This document shows, piece after piece, positions 12,596 to 25,256 of a stretch of 64,000 nucleotides of DNA. Within the stretch, counting starts at the first letter, position 1. Every line of letters starts with the position of its first letter. Below the pieces are notes generated by a model. That model did not search any database. It was not told where the DNA came from and saw nothing but the letters and a program-made list of their open reading frames with translations. The DNA is from Karalla daura (Eukaryota; Chordata; Actinopteri; Chaetodontiformes; Leiognathidae): positions 5,482,741-5,546,740 of the forward strand of contig CM055200.1 in assembly GCA_029224185.1 (NCBI GenBank), written 5' to 3'. A program made the position numbers and the translations under genes.

Positions 12596-14087
12596 CTGGG
12601 AGAGGAAAATAAAAGAAAAAAAACATCACTAATGCGTCTCCAAGCCTGAGAAAAAAAGCCAGAGGCCAGTCTGATGGAGATTCATGAAAAGGCCCTAGTA
12701 ATGAGTTGGATGATGAGACGCGCTCAAGACCTTCGCTGCCGCAACTCTAATTCGGACACGGTGACAGAAAGTTATTTCTCTGAGTGTCATTTCAATTACA
12801 GAAAGTTACATTGACTAAATTTAATCAGGGGTCCACTTAGGATTAGGCCTCAGTAATTACTGTGGCACTTAACGCAAATACCATCATTTGTGTGGGAGCG
12901 ACAGTAATTAGAAGCTCATACTACTCCATCAAATGGACGACCAACAAAAGAAGGAGGCTCAATGGAAATATTACTGGTCAATTATGTATCAAAATGAAGG
13001 TAAACAAGGTCACAATCTCTAGTGGTGATACTGTGGACTGATATTCAGAAATCCTATGTCAATCTTCTCGAAAAACATACATATATTAACAACATATCGT
13101 CATAAAAGCTCAGATTTGTGTCACGTGCAGTATACACAGACATGGCACATTAGCCCAAATCAGAATTCGTGTTCCTCACACTGTACAAGAAACTGAAGAA
13201 GCTGCACTTTTACCCAAGCTGTGCCTGACAGCAGCCCAGCGAGAGCGAACCGAATGAATGTGGTCCGGTCAGGCTGTCACTGCAATCTTTCCCCTCCTAA
13301 GCACATATGTCACTGCTGGCTCCCACACTGGGACGCTTCAGAAACATTAAAGCTTTGAAAATACAGATGGAGAGGGGGAGTGAGACGACATCAGTTTAAG
13401 CCATGACCTGGAACTAATTCTGCACATTAACTCGATTTCACTGGGCTCGTGTTGCAGAGTGCCGATTGTCACAGAAGAATATGGTTGCAACTGCTAAACG
13501 CTGGAGTGCAGGAGGCCACAAAACTGTGTCGTTTCGTCTTTATGGTCCAGGACGGCACAACGACTGTGGCACATCAGAAGAGCTGCCGCCCAGCCAAATT
13601 TCACAGCCGTTTCTATTGCCAGACTATCTTTCTTGGGAGTTGTACGTGTCTTTTCCTCTTATCTGACTGATAATAAAGAACACCCACATGGCAGTTACCC
13701 AAAAATCCAATCTGTTTGCGCAAACACCTGTGGGGGGGACAAGCGCTTTCATTGATGGACAAAACGCATGTGTGGGCACACAGCTTCCTACACATTGGCA
13801 CACGTATTTTCGCCAGAGAGACACAAAAGATGCGGTGTAGGACCACAGCGTTCCCTGGTGATTCACCTCTTTAATGGTGTCCCTTTTTTCAAGGAGGCAG
13901 CACTAAATGACTTGCGCTCCACTGCAACACCATGCAGGGCCTGCAGGAGCCTCACAAGCTCCAGAACTCACTGTTTATCACTCAGTCTTGATTCTTCCTA
14001 TGTCTACACTCCATTATCCCAAAATTGCCATACTCTTTGGTTGGTTGGTTGGATTTTCCCCCATTTAACCAGATACTTTGCATCATA

Positions 14088-14090
<3 letters not shown>

Positions 14091-14118
<28 letters not shown>
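14091..14118. repeat. GT microsatellite
   Basis: Fourteen GT units, preceded by a short TTGG tandem at 14039-14052. Confidence 0.95.
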
Positions 14119-14120
<2 letters not shown>

Positions 14121-15189
14121 CTGATACCTACAGTATATAGCTCATTCCAGCATCAATTTTTTTTTCCATCTCCTGAAGCATTAGTTATGTTCACCACACC
14201 ACATACTGTGCTGCATCAGACCACTCTCCAGATACCGTAGTCTAATTCTCACTTTCCTGCCCCTGTGAGTCCTTGAGCAATGGTCCCCCTCCCTCCCCTA
14301 TGACTCAGGTAGATAAGGCTCCAAACATCCTCCACACAGATCTCTCCATCTATGCCGGTCTTTACCTGCTCCCCCTTTGAACTGTCTTTTTTTCCCCTAG
14401 CACTGTAGACTCCTCCTGAAGACATGTAAAATGGCTCTAACATGATCAATCTCCCCCCTCGTTTCCCTCCTCTTGTGAAAATCAGCTCTTTTCCTCTCAT
14501 CTCTCGGCTCCCCAGCTCTCCCGGTTAACAGCAGGCCACGCAGAGCTCCGAGGAGTCTGGAGGTCGGTGATGGGTGGATGCAAAGTTCATCTGCCCTGCT
14601 GCTCTGCACCAGCAGCACAGAGGCAATCCCCAAGTCTTTCTGCGTATTAGGATTCATGAGGGTGCAGTGGCCCGTCCTCCTGCTAAGTCCATAAATCATA
14701 ACATCTTTTTCATTCCCATCTCTAAACAGCTAGAGATAAGGTTAATGGCCTTCAAGACTCGGGTTATCTCGGCAGAGCAGGTCAGCATGCATGCCGAAGT
14801 CAGTTTCACTTGATACGGCACAAAAATATTTACAGAAAATGCAGAATTGACACGTTTAACATAAATAACAGAATTTGGCAGCGGCAGAAGAATTGCCAAC
14901 CCAGTATCCATTACTTTGAACCAGCTTTCATGCCCTAACATTCTGTGAATGTTCGCGATGCATATCTGAGCATAGTATGCCTATGCCATATGTCATGGTA
15001 CAGTATGCTGCTTCAATATTATCTTAACGACTGTGAAAATGGAAGTGGAAAATCATCCAGTCATTATCTCACCGCTTTCAACCAAATAATGTCACGGGGA
15101 TCTGGTGGCCTGTATCTGTCGTCCTTCCATCAAAGGACACACAAATCATTCACTCTCAGACTCACACCTAGGAGGAATTCAGAATGCAT

Positions 15190-15312
15190 GGAGAAAATGG
15201 GAGAACCCAGGGAAAATAAACACACAACACACAAAGAAAAGCCTCCGACCGGCAATTGACTGGAATTGATCCTCTGGCTGTCCCGCTGACCCTCACAGTG
15301 GCGCCCACCAGC
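15190..15312 (+). repeat. Dispersed teleost repeat fragment
   Basis: The text (gggagaacccagg, then an A-rich part, cctccgaccggcaattgac, cctctggctg, cagtggcgcccacc) is a diverged version of a high-copy fish repeat whose usual end reads like gggagaacatgcaaactcc followed by a cysteine-free, gene-poor tail ending in gcgccacc. Identified from memory of the family, not from a search. Confidence 0.5.
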
Positions 15313-16363
15313 TTGACTCAGTTATTCACATGGCTGTGTATATGATCAGGTATTGTAACATGCTCATCTAGAATGGCATGCAGGCATGTTAACATGGTGA
15401 CAGTGCTAACACATACAGAAAAAACATTGTATCCAAAGTCACATCTTTCTTTCTTCTTTTTTTCTCGCTGGGAAATAATCACGAAAGCAATTTGTTCAGC
15501 CAGCAACTATGTAGAGCGCAGCAGGCGGTATGTTACGGCGAATCCCAATGTTTCAGCTCAGCTTCTATTATCTTGGTAAAGCTCAAATTTTCTGGAATCC
15601 AAATACAATGGATATGAATGTCTTAATCTAGTCACATTTGACATTTATTAGCTATTCATATTTTCTGTGATAATTATTTCATTGTTAGCTTAGGGCCTCA
15701 TTCAGCTGTCACTGGAGCTGTGCTGCTGGACATAATTTTCTTATTAAAAGAGCTTCACAACATTGGAGATGGATACAGCAGCTTTATATAGAATGAAAAT
15801 ATATTGCTTCTTGGCTTGGTTCACGTTTTAGTGGGTTGTCAACATACAGGAATGTTTTTCCAATATCGCGGTGGAGGTGAAGTGTGGTTGAGAAAAAAAG
15901 ACAAATGTAGGTCCACACTTTAAGTCCAAAAGAGAGAAATGGCTAAAACACCTCTGTTGGCTGAATTCAAAGCCAATTGATCAGCTCACATCTGGGGAAC
16001 GGTGCCAATGTTGGGGTGGCATTTAGTTACTTTTTTTGTTCTTTTTCAATATTCCCAAAACTATGACATATGCACTCCTGTCAATGCATGATCTCTGACA
16101 GAATGGATGCTAGGAAGGTCAAACAACATCATCAAACTGCTTTAACATCACTTTTTCCCCCTTGTCCAAAGCCTTTTGAAATGTTTCTGGTAGCTTTACA
16201 GGACAGAGCTGTGAAAGCACGGCACCAATAAAATATTGTCATTTGGAGCAATTCCCAAAGAAAGGTACTTTGAAATTAGACGATTATTATGATATTTTAT
16301 CAACAATATAACTGTCAATAAAATCCAGCTGGCTGAGGAATCAAATGTAGTGTTACTGTTTAC

Positions 16364-16476
16364 CTTAATGATGAGCGTGAACCTCTGGTAGAAGTCCCTG
16401 CTGATGGGCCTCAAAACACGCAGCTCTGCCGTGGTTCTGTTCAAGGTAAAGTACTCCGAGTACGTAGCAGGGTGAC
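16364..16476 (-). CDS. pcdh15: pcdh15 coding exon, EC3
   Basis: This 113-nt exon runs from cttgcag to gtaaac. Two bases complete Gly, then HPATYSEYFTLNRTTAELRV, LRPISRDFYQRFTLIIK follows, ending in phase 0. TAEL and the R-P-I/V-S/N-R-D-F motif (a DRE-type calcium motif) align with the family. The opening residues are the more variable part. NRT is a sequon. Confidence 0.95.
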
Positions 16477-16597
16477 CTGCAAGAAAAAGAACATTTGGTG
16501 TCCATTCAGTGCACTTTGTGCAGGCGTCAAGAAGGAGCTTTCAGATGTCAGCACAAAGCATACGTACAGAGCCAAAGGAAATGCTCGATTAACTCAC

Positions 16598-16706
16598 CAA
16601 CCAGGATGTAGTAAAGAATGCCAGGTCTGTCCGACGGCGGCTGTATGTTTCTGTCCATGTCCACAGCTCGGATTGGAGGGGTCACATTCAGAGGGTTCAG
16701 TTTGCT
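16598..16706 (-). CDS. pcdh15: pcdh15 coding exon, EC3
   Basis: This 109-nt exon runs from gttgcag to gtgagt. It starts in phase 0 with SKLNPLNVTPPIRAVDMDRN, continues IQPPSDRPGILYYILV and carries one base of Gly to the next exon. RNIQPPSDRPGILY is unchanged from mammals. AVDMDRN is the EC3 calcium loop. NVT is a sequon. A 121-bp intron follows. Confidence 0.97.
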
Positions 16707-17099
16707 CTGCAACAATGGCAGAGGCAGTCAGTCAAAAACACAGCAAGACAAGGAGCATGGCACGTGCACAGACTTGCTTTCTAAAATGACGTTGAATGTA
16801 TCTTGAGAGAAAACAGAAGTAAAAGAAGATGTCATCAGCTCTATAATTGGTATGTGGTTCATTGATATGGATAGGCTGCAGTGATTGGGCAGCCCGGGAG
16901 CTCGCACCAGGTCCACATGGTGATGTCATTGCTCCGGTATTACATTCACATCACATACTTGTATCCATGCACATCCAAACCAAATCTCTCAAACGTGTGC
17001 ACCTGGTTATGTTCATTTGCTCATTTCAGTAGTCATAAGGGCTACTAACACAACGCCACCCTAACAATAAGGAAAAAATAACTTTCAGCAGTGTGCCAG

Positions 17100-17760
17100 T
17101 ACCTGAGCGGCCATAATCGTTAACACACCGGCCAATTATTAAAGTTTTTAATTAATAGGCCGTGGTCTAATTGTTCATTATATTTGAGTATATCTCTCAC
17201 GAGTGTCCTAAGTATGCCTGCTGGAATTTTACATCAGGGGTAATCTGTTTCTGATACAGTTGGCCACGTTTTCTGCTCATGCATACCCACACACCAGCCG
17301 CACTAATTGCCCTGCTCTGCCGCTACAGCTTTGCACCAACATATGGCTGAATGGGAATATGTTTAGCACATCACATTTACGAATACCTCTCCTAATGCAA
17401 AATGACTCCATATGGCTGACACAGTATGTGTGAGCATGCTAAGAGGGCTGTGCTAAACTTCCTTAGCGTCGACAGGCACATCGGCAAACAGCTCTCTGGC
17501 AGGAAGAATCCCTCCCTGAGGGGGTATATTTATATCCCTCAGCTCTGGAGTAATCCTTACACCCCTCCCTAACCAGCCCTCTTGCTTTTACAATGTCTGG
17601 AGGTGCGCTAAATCAAATCCCCCTAGCTCTGCACAATGATGATTAGCTATAATACCCTCCTCCAGTAGTCATTATCCAGGGGACTCCAGAGCCCACATTA
17701 TATCCCCCCAGGGCAAAAAATAAATACAGATCAACTTAATAATGCCTGTCTAGCCATTGT
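17100..17760. promoter_or_regulatory. Candidate intronic regulatory element
   Basis: A compact stretch without microsatellites or known repeats. It is rich in TAATTA-type homeodomain cores (near 17135-17170) and contains a near-palindrome at 17515-17541 with ctgaggg and ccctcag arms around an AT-rich centre. The texture resembles vertebrate conserved non-coding elements. There is no comparative evidence here, so this is inference only. Confidence 0.2.
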
Positions 17761-18884
17761 GATTAATTACAATACACTCATCAATTACGGGAAGACAAAT
17801 CTCCCTGTGGACAGAAATGTTGGCATAATGGTTACACTGCAGAATGAAAATCAGACAAAATCATGGACTAGCACCAAACTGACTGAATACTGCAGAGCTA
17901 ACACGGAGCATTCCTCAAAAAACTATTGCACATTGTTTAAAGAAACTAAAAGATGGAGAATAGGAGGACAAAGGCAGGGAAGCCCTTTAATAGGCCTTTT
18001 TTGGAAAAACTGTGCATGAAACAGTTTAATGTGACTGAATGAATGTGTGAAAGTAACCAGATGAAGCTTAATGCTAGTGGTGAATGAATGAGAATGAAAA
18101 CATGGGGCATTTACAGGGTGGGGAGACCGAGAGGCAGGCCAGCATTTTCACACACTAATGAAAAAGCTTTGGTTTGTTTAGCCAGTGCTCCCAGGTCCTG
18201 CGTACTTTGCAGTCTACAAACCTTTTATCATAAATTATACATTGCATGAGCGAACTCTAATGGAAACTCCGGACAAACAACTGTGACTCTCTATGGCAGC
18301 CCCTTCTTGCCTAGAACTATATACAGATAACTCTGCGCTGTACAGGCCTAAATACATAACTTTTAGGTTATGTTAATTTTCCGGGCCAATCCATATGGGT
18401 CCCACTGCGTCATTGTAGCATTTTTATGAGGTTTTTCATCTCTCTCCATCTGCCTTAATTTACATCATTTCAGTTTGCCTTAATCTTAGATTAGAAACCT
18501 CTCAATCTATGATGTTTAAACCAGGCACACTGTATTTCTCCAATACTGCTTCAGGGCACTTTCTCCCTCAGCATATCCTTCAATTTCATCATGCTCCACT
18601 TGGTGGGACAAATGCAATTATAAGTTGTTTTCCCAACATGTAACTAACTACTACAATTACAAAAAGCAATTGGGCACGCACCCTATAAAACAATGACTTG
18701 TCAACCAGGTCGGCAACGCAGAAGTTTCTAAAGAGTTCAAATTACAAAAAAGCAAAACATCTTGCACTGCGTGTTGCAAGTACGGGAGGAGAGAGGTGGA
18801 CCATTCGGTGAAGGAAAAGCCACAGACTCCATGCAGAGAGGTGCCAGGTTCAGATCCAAACCATTATGCCCCTGTTGGATGCCA

Positions 18885-18985
18885 CAGTGTCAGTCCAGTC
18901 AATCCAGTCCAGCCCAGTAAATCCTATCAAATCCAATAAAGACTGCTCCAATCCAATTCCATTCACTTTAGTCCGATCCCAGTCT
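18885..18985. repeat. Cryptic degenerate tandem
   Basis: Diverged units such as cagtc, caatcc, ccagt and ccaat recur throughout, giving low-complexity sequence with no exact period. Confidence 0.5.
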
Positions 18986-19893
18986 AATCTCTGCTGGTGT
19001 GGATAGTTTATGAAACCCCACATCAAATAAAGACGAAGCCTTGAATTGTGATTGTTTTGCCAACTAATATTTCTGTAATACATTTCTAAAGACATAATCC
19101 CACAGAATCTGAGGAAGAGGTTGCTTTGCCAGAACCACAAACTTCTTTCTGCTACTGCACAGCTATACACTTAAGTGTGTTTCTCATATTTTGTGAATAC
19201 TGCCGTGTTTGATTAGGTTTTGGACGAGCACCTTCCTGGACAGGCTCATATGCATAAAGAAGAGGTTGAGTCACATTGATGCTGATTTATACTGTGGCTG
19301 CTTTATCAACTTGCTGCACAGTACCCACCATGCACCTTGTCCTTGGATCTTTCTTCATCTTTCTCCATAGAAAATGACCAGAACCCAGTTCAAACAGTTC
19401 AGTTCAGGTTACTCTTTTTCACTTTATTAACTGCTTGGGCAAACTGTTTATGGACAGTCTTTATCTCAACTACCACAGCAGCCCCCTCTGTATTTTCTCT
19501 TGTTTTTTATGCACTCCATGGGTGTTTAGCAGTCATCCCAGGTCAACTCAGCCTTCAGCTCTAATTGCTGGTCAAACAGACCAGAAAATGCCCCCGGAAT
19601 CGCCATGCTGAGCCAAATCAGGAGAGTCGAGCCTTCCCTCAGGCATAGTGGTAAAAACAAAAGTGTAAGCAGACAATCAGACTGTTTAACAGGTGCGGCA
19701 TGGCTGGATATTCAATACAAATGTACAACAACATGTGGCACAATAAATATGCACAGACAGCACGACAAATACAAACACACCCTGCCTGCGTGGTAAACCA
19801 AACACGCGTGTTTCACTAAAAGGGGAAATTCACTTCAAACGACCTTGTGAAACAGCAGCACGTTTGCACGCGCCTGTCTGCCCCAACTCTTAC

Positions 19894-20064
19894 CGGTTCA
19901 GTGAATTCAGGGATAGCAGCGTGGTAGGTGATGGGGTTGCAGTCGCGTGTGTTGTTCACCAACACACAAGGCAGGAACATGGGGCCCAGGTCGTCTCCGT
20001 CCAGAACGTCCACTGTCAGCGTGGTTGTTGCCGTTCGCCTGTTTGGGGGGTACGGAGCGCGGTC
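19894..20064 (-). CDS. pcdh15: pcdh15 coding exon, end of EC2, EC2-3 linker, start of EC3
   Basis: This 171-nt exon (57 codons, phase 0-0) runs from cttcacag to gtaaga. It starts DRAPYPPNRRTATTTLTVDV, then LDGDDLGPMFLPCVLVNNTR, DCNPITYHAAIPEF, ending TEP. The string from LTVDVLDGDD to the second Cys is the most diagnostic protocadherin-15 sequence in the window. LDGDD is the atypical EC2-3 calcium linker. The two cysteines (LPC and RDC) are the family-specific EC3 pair. NNT is a sequon. Confidence 0.98.
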
Positions 20065-22098
20065 CTGTGAAGAAGGACAAAACGCCCTTAAAGAAAAAGA
20101 ATAATAAAAAAAAACTCCCGGACGATCAGTCGCCCTTTGCGCCGGGACTGCACGCCGCTTGATCTGGAATCGATACAACACGTTGAAACCGTGACAGATC
20201 GCTGCAGCCGTTCCTCAGCATTTATTACGACACGCTCCATACGGAAGCTCGCAGTCATGCATTAATTCTGTTCCCGTTGTTCATTTGTCTGGCTGACGGG
20301 GGGTGATGACATGCTACCCGTAGAACATCACTGAAATGTTCTCTGGAGTTAGTAAAGTGACCTATTTTTTTAACGCACTGCATCAGTATCAGGTCAGGGG
20401 AGGAACACCTTCACTGCGACAGACCATAATCACAGCTGATTATTGCAGTAAGACAACCTAGTACTGTATTTACCACACAGAAACAAAGAATAATGTAGTG
20501 GCACAAAACCATAAATTCAATTCATCATTTTTTTCAGTATTACACAAATCCCATTTCAACACATTACTTGATTTGTTTTCTTGTTTCTCAGTAAAACCAG
20601 ATCCCTAACAGCACATGTACAACATGAGAGCGCTACTCATCTCCATAGCTCTTAACTCTGGCTCCTTGAGGAAATTATTCCTGGCAATAAAACATCATTA
20701 CAGCATTTATTCTTTAAGATTCTCCCCCTTGTGGTGCTGCTGCTGCCCCGGAACAGAGCAGTGCAGCACTTCAAAGATTCGCCTTGTCAGCGTAATTGAA
20801 CCCTTGACACAAGCAGCACAGAGTTCCAGTAAATACCATGTCGACTTTCTTTCTTTGCTCTGACGTCCTCTTGCAGGAGAAAATGAAAACTCCCTGGAGA
20901 AGCTCTTGCCAGGCTAAAGGGTTGAGTCTTTTGCTCCCTCGTGTAGAGGGAATAGAAACTGGGTTCACTGCTAAGTGATTATCTGTCCTGCATTGCTTCA
21001 CCTATTACATTTCATAACATAAAGTGCAAAATCCCACCACACCTTGTTAGAGGTGATGACATAATTCACATTTGAGAGATGATTATTGTGATGATGTGAA
21101 TAGTAATGAAAGAGTGCTTTCTTGTTTTTTGAGGCTCTGTACTTTGAGACACCCAGCTTCAAATACTGCTACCTCATATATCATATCTCTCACATTGGAA
21201 TGAAGACCCTTTGGTTTGGCCAGTGACTAGGTCTCACAGTCAAATTCAAGTCAAGTCAAAGTCAAATTTTGCTGCTGAGCAGCTGAGGTTAAGACAGAGG
21301 GTATGAAAAATGCCTTCATTAGAATTCATACCAACATTGTTAGGATTAGTTGTTTTACAATATTTTCACCCATGGGAGTGTGAAGGAAAATGCCCTCATT
21401 CAAGTAAAATCCATAATTAAAAGAACTCTGATATGCAAAGCTGCTCTGATACAGAGCATAAACACTTATCTCAGAATGTCCCAATGTTAGCTTCAACCAC
21501 TTGAAATAAAAGCAAGACGTGATGAAACACTGCAGGGTCAAATCAGCCTAATATGCTGACCACGAGCGATCTCTGGATCAGTTAAATGTGAGTTTAGCAG
21601 CTTGTTTGTGCAAAGTACTTGCACTGACTGCCAACTGAAAAAAAACTCTCATAAGCATTTCTTTTTCAATTGCTTGGACTAAAATGAAAAATAATAGTGT
21701 CCTAAATCATTTTCTCCTTGCCTCACAAAGGCATTCAGGAGAAAACATACTAAAGTGTTAGGACTTGAACACTGAATCTGATACGACAGTACCTGAAAGA
21801 TGTTGGAGAAACCGTAACACTATAAGACCAAGGAAGAGAAGAGTAAAGAGGTCTCTGAGTCCTGAAAATACAGGTTGATTGCAGCTGTGGATACAAAATC
21901 GAGACTTTGTTCCTTGGCAACCTGTTTGGAGTAGCAGACCTCTGCCGCGCCATCGGGTGCTAAGTAGGTAAAATAATGGATAAACGGACAGATACTTTGT
22001 TCAAGGCCAGGCTCTGATCCTGTTCAAAATCTGTCAATGTTGAACATTTAGACTCGCAATCAAAAGGTGGCTGCAAGCGGGAACAGTAGCTCACTTAC
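20065..22098 (-). other. pcdh15 intron, 2.0 kb
   Basis: Intron within EC2. A short CAAGT/CAAAGT tandem lies near 21243-21268. Nothing else recognised. Confidence 0.8.
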
Positions 22099-22209
22099 AT
22101 TGGCTTGGACCAACACCAGGTAGCGAGTTCGCTCCTCGTAGTTCAACCTCTCCGCCAGGGTAATGTATCCTGAGAGGGTATTTGCAACGCTCACTGTTCT
22201 GTTCGATGC
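22099..22209 (-). CDS. pcdh15: pcdh15 coding exon, second part of EC2
   Basis: This 111-nt exon (37 codons, phase 0-0) runs from gcttacag to gtaagt. It encodes ASNRTVSVANTLSGYITLAE, then RLNYEERTRYLVLVQAN. The second half, with the LNYEE calcium motif (a DRE variant), matches protocadherin-15 closely. The first half keeps the SNxT sequon and length but differs at most other positions from the mammalian sequence I remember, so this face of EC2 looks fast-evolving. Confidence 0.95.
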
Positions 22210-22336
22210 CTGTAAGCGGGAGGGGGTCGATACGGTGAGACAGGAGGAAAGGTGGATGCAAGCAGTGAGTCACGATGCTTGAAGAAATTTACAATGGTGT
22301 AGAGGGTGTTTATCAAGGTGTGACTTGTCCATATAC

Positions 22337-22456
22337 CGGGTCATTGGGGTTGTAAAGGATGCTGTACTCTATGTGTCCGTTGGGGCCATCATCGATGTCT
22401 GTAGCCCCATTGTTTCCTGAGAAGCCAGTGAAAATGGTCGTTCCGACAGGTGTGAG
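22337..22456 (-). CDS. pcdh15: pcdh15 coding exon, first part of EC2
   Basis: This 120-nt exon (40 codons, phase 0-0) runs from ctccag to gtatat. It encodes LTPVGTTIFTGFSGNNGATD, IDDGPNG and ends YNPNDP. GATDIDDGPNG is the EC2 DXD-type calcium loop followed by the cadherin xNG motif, nearly identical to mammals. It is separated from the next exon by only 127 bp. Its length equals the mammalian exon. Confidence 0.97.
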
Positions 22457-23472
22457 CTGGAGAAACACACAAGAGTGTTGGAAAATAAAGAAGGAGGAGG
22501 AAAAAAGAAAAAAAGTCAACAACACAAATCGCCTCCTGTTCGTGCAGCGTCTACTTATAGCCACGAGGGCATGCATACAGCCATTACTGCTGCCACTCCA
22601 CCCCGTAAGTACAGATAGGAAAAAAAAAAAATTCTATTAAAAAAAAGGGGGAAAATGTTGCAGTCAGCAGCAGTCTTATGCACAGTGCTGACTGAATAAC
22701 AAAAAGTAAGTATGAGAACCACTCGCGCTCCCAAGAGCCTTCAGCAAAGTCCACGGGGCCCGGCAGTGGGCAGCGGGGCTTTGTTGGGGGGGAGACGCTG
22801 ACAGCAGCGCACAGTGACTCACTATACTGTGGCTGTGTACGGCTGTGATAACACGCTGTGACAGGACCACCTGAACACTCAGCGTACACATGTGAACAAC
22901 AGGGGCTGCAGCCGTATGGAGCTCAGCGGGGAATTATCTCCTACACTGTTCAGGAATGACTGTAAGGGGAACCTTGAAGAATTGTCTGGATTTGTTTCAC
23001 ATGAAACACATCACTTGTCAGTACATTATACCGGGTGCAGAGGCGGAACTCGCCAATGCATTCCTAACCAGAAGTTTTTCATGAATACGTGTGCATCAAA
23101 TGTGGAAGGACTAAACACTTTGTTGTTGTATCTCAAACAATAAAGTGTGGTTCAATGGAGGCTAAGTAAAAGCTGCAGGCATTTAGGATGAGTCAGCAGC
23201 AATCTTTGACTCCTGAGGACCATTACTTAACAGTGGGCTTCAAAGCAAACTAAGCATAAGACCTTGGCAGTATCCTCTGTAAACTATTGGTCGTACAGTA
23301 TTGACACAGTGTGAGCCAATACGGTCAACCTCATGGCCTGACCTGGTGGAACGGGCTGAAACTAACTTCACAATTTGTTTAAAAATTCAGACGGACAAGC
23401 TGATTTTCCAAATGAGCAAAAAATAAGAGAAAAAAATCAGAGAACATTTTGAAAAAGAAGCAACAGCCTCAC
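22457..23472 (-). other. pcdh15 intron, 1.0 kb
   Basis: Intron at the EC1-EC2 boundary. It contains short A-rich runs near 22620-22650. Nothing else recognised. Confidence 0.8.
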
Positions 23473-23628
23473 CTCATTCACTGAAACATAGTAACGTGGC
23501 TGCTGAAACTGAGGGGTGTTGTCGTTCTTGTCCCTCACCACAATCCGCACCTCGTGCAGAATGACAGTACCAACCAGCTTATTGGTGCACTGGACCTGCA
23601 CTACAATGGTGGTGATGTAGTTTGGAGG
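23473..23628 (-). CDS. pcdh15: pcdh15 coding exon, end of EC1 and EC1-2 linker
   Basis: This 156-nt exon (52 codons, phase 0 at both ends) runs from tttcag to gtgagg. It starts PPNYITTIVVQVQC, continues LVGTVILHEVRIVVRDKNDN and ends YVSVNE. The Cys is the Cys99 equivalent that pairs with Cys11. The Ile of TVILHE and the Arg of HEVR align with mature Ile108 and Arg113, two handshake residues at which human missense deafness alleles are known. DKNDN is the canonical DXNDN calcium linker between EC1 and EC2, with Lys where mammals have Arg. EC2 begins at TPQF. Confidence 0.97.
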
Positions 23629-25256
23629 CTGAAAGAGAGAAAGAGCGAGAGTGAGAGGGAAAGTATCACCAGGGGAGCAACATGTGGTCACAGAGTTGAA
23701 TCTATTGTGTTTTCTCCTCTTCCTGCAACAGTACCATCTCAAAAACAATGATATGCCGACTTTGATGGTAGGATAAGAGCTCCACTGACATTTGATGATT
23801 TCAAATATTTCCACAACAAGCTTTGTAACCAGTAGAGCAAACAAACAATGAATAGAATTGATGTTCTCAGCAAATATCTTGGCAAACTTATCTGTTCCCC
23901 AGCATCCACTCGTCTTCACATTGAATCTACTTCATAAAGATGAAAAACAGCAAAACTTTTCCTCCAAAACTCTTGCAATTGTCAGGCGGCTAATTGATAA
24001 TTAATAGGCCGTATCTACAGTGTCGTGCCGTCTGGCTTCTGTCCTCCTCAACCCTCCGGCCTTCCTATTTGAACAACACCACGCGCCCCTCTGTTGTCAT
24101 CTCTCTTGTTAATTGGTCCTAAGACATTCCCACAGGTGGTTTCATATATGGCTTAATCCCTTCGGCTCATGCAATATACCCACGCAGTTTTTATCATTAC
24201 TATTATTATTTTCAACAGTCCAAACACCACCTGCACTCAACATCTCATTCATTATCCTCTAACACTTAAAGTGATTTATATTCTCCCCAGGTTGTCAGGG
24301 TAGCCTGGAGAGCTGAGCTGAACATGCTACAAACAGACAGAGTTGCTGCATTTATTAATTCACTTATTATATTTAGCACCAGGAGCACACCACCATGCTA
24401 CACAGAGACAAATGACAGCCTGCTCCTCTACCTTACATACAGTGCAATGAAAAGGCCTCATGAATTCAAATGTGCTATTAAAATGGAGGAGCTGTGGGTT
24501 GTGGTACAGATTAAAGTGTTACTGTAAGATTAAACTTGAGTATGAATCAAGGTTAATTACCTTTTTGTATAGATAATTTTCACATGGCTGCTATTACAAG
24601 TCAAATTTGCAAATCGTTGGTTTGGGGAATATCTGATGACACGTTTGATTTATCGCCTCTCACATCAGTACATTGTCATTAAGCAGGAAAGACAAGAGCA
24701 GAAAAGAGAATGAACAGTGAGTGTATTTACATCTGCTCCTTGTTGAGATCGGCTTTTTGAAATATGCACAGTGCATGCCAATGTGCATCCAGGTTTGGAG
24801 AAACATCACTTATTGCAAAGCAATAGAGATACATTTATTGTATTGTTTCTGATGTGTTCCATGCAGGGCTGCACCCACAGAAAAATGAAATACATCTTGG
24901 GCAGCTGTAAATGAGTGACCAAGATGGAGTGGAACAAGAAAAATTACTTCTGGATTCTATATAATGATAAAATCTACTGCAGAGGGGTATGAATTGTGAT
25001 CAAATGAGAATGAGAATTGTGATGTAAAAATAACTAAAACTGTTTTGTGTAGCGCAAGAACTAGTTTAAAACTAGTTATTCTGGTTTAATTCTAGAATTC
25101 TAGTCCTGAAATAAATTAAATTGTTAATGATTTGACCAATAATTTGGCTACTGTCGCATTGCCACATACAGTTGATAGCGTAGATGAGTGCACACAAGTG
25201 AAACTAAATAGTCAGACGCGATGTAAAACACAACGTGAGAGTGTGACTGTACTCAC
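23629..25256 (-). other. pcdh15 intron, 1.6 kb
   Basis: Intron within EC1. Bases 23985-24015 contain overlapping TAATTGATAATTAAT homeodomain-like cores. No repeat family or exon recognised. Confidence 0.8.

Larger units (their letters stand above)
12596..16363 (-). other. pcdh15 intron, 3.8 kb
   Basis: Intron within EC3. It contains a GT microsatellite at 14091-14118 and a dispersed fish repeat fragment at 15190-15312. The rest is unremarkable. Confidence 0.8.
16707..19893 (-). other. pcdh15 intron, 3.2 kb
   Basis: Intron in EC3. Bases 17100-17760 look like possible conserved non-coding DNA (reported among the findings). Bases 18885-18985 form a cryptic CCAGT/CCAAT-like tandem. No exon seen. 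Confidence 0.8.

Noticed and set aside
23554..23751. Plus-strand open frames overlapping pcdh15 exons, as here and at 6437-6781
   Set aside because: They are antisense shadows of the exons, with no evidence of their own.
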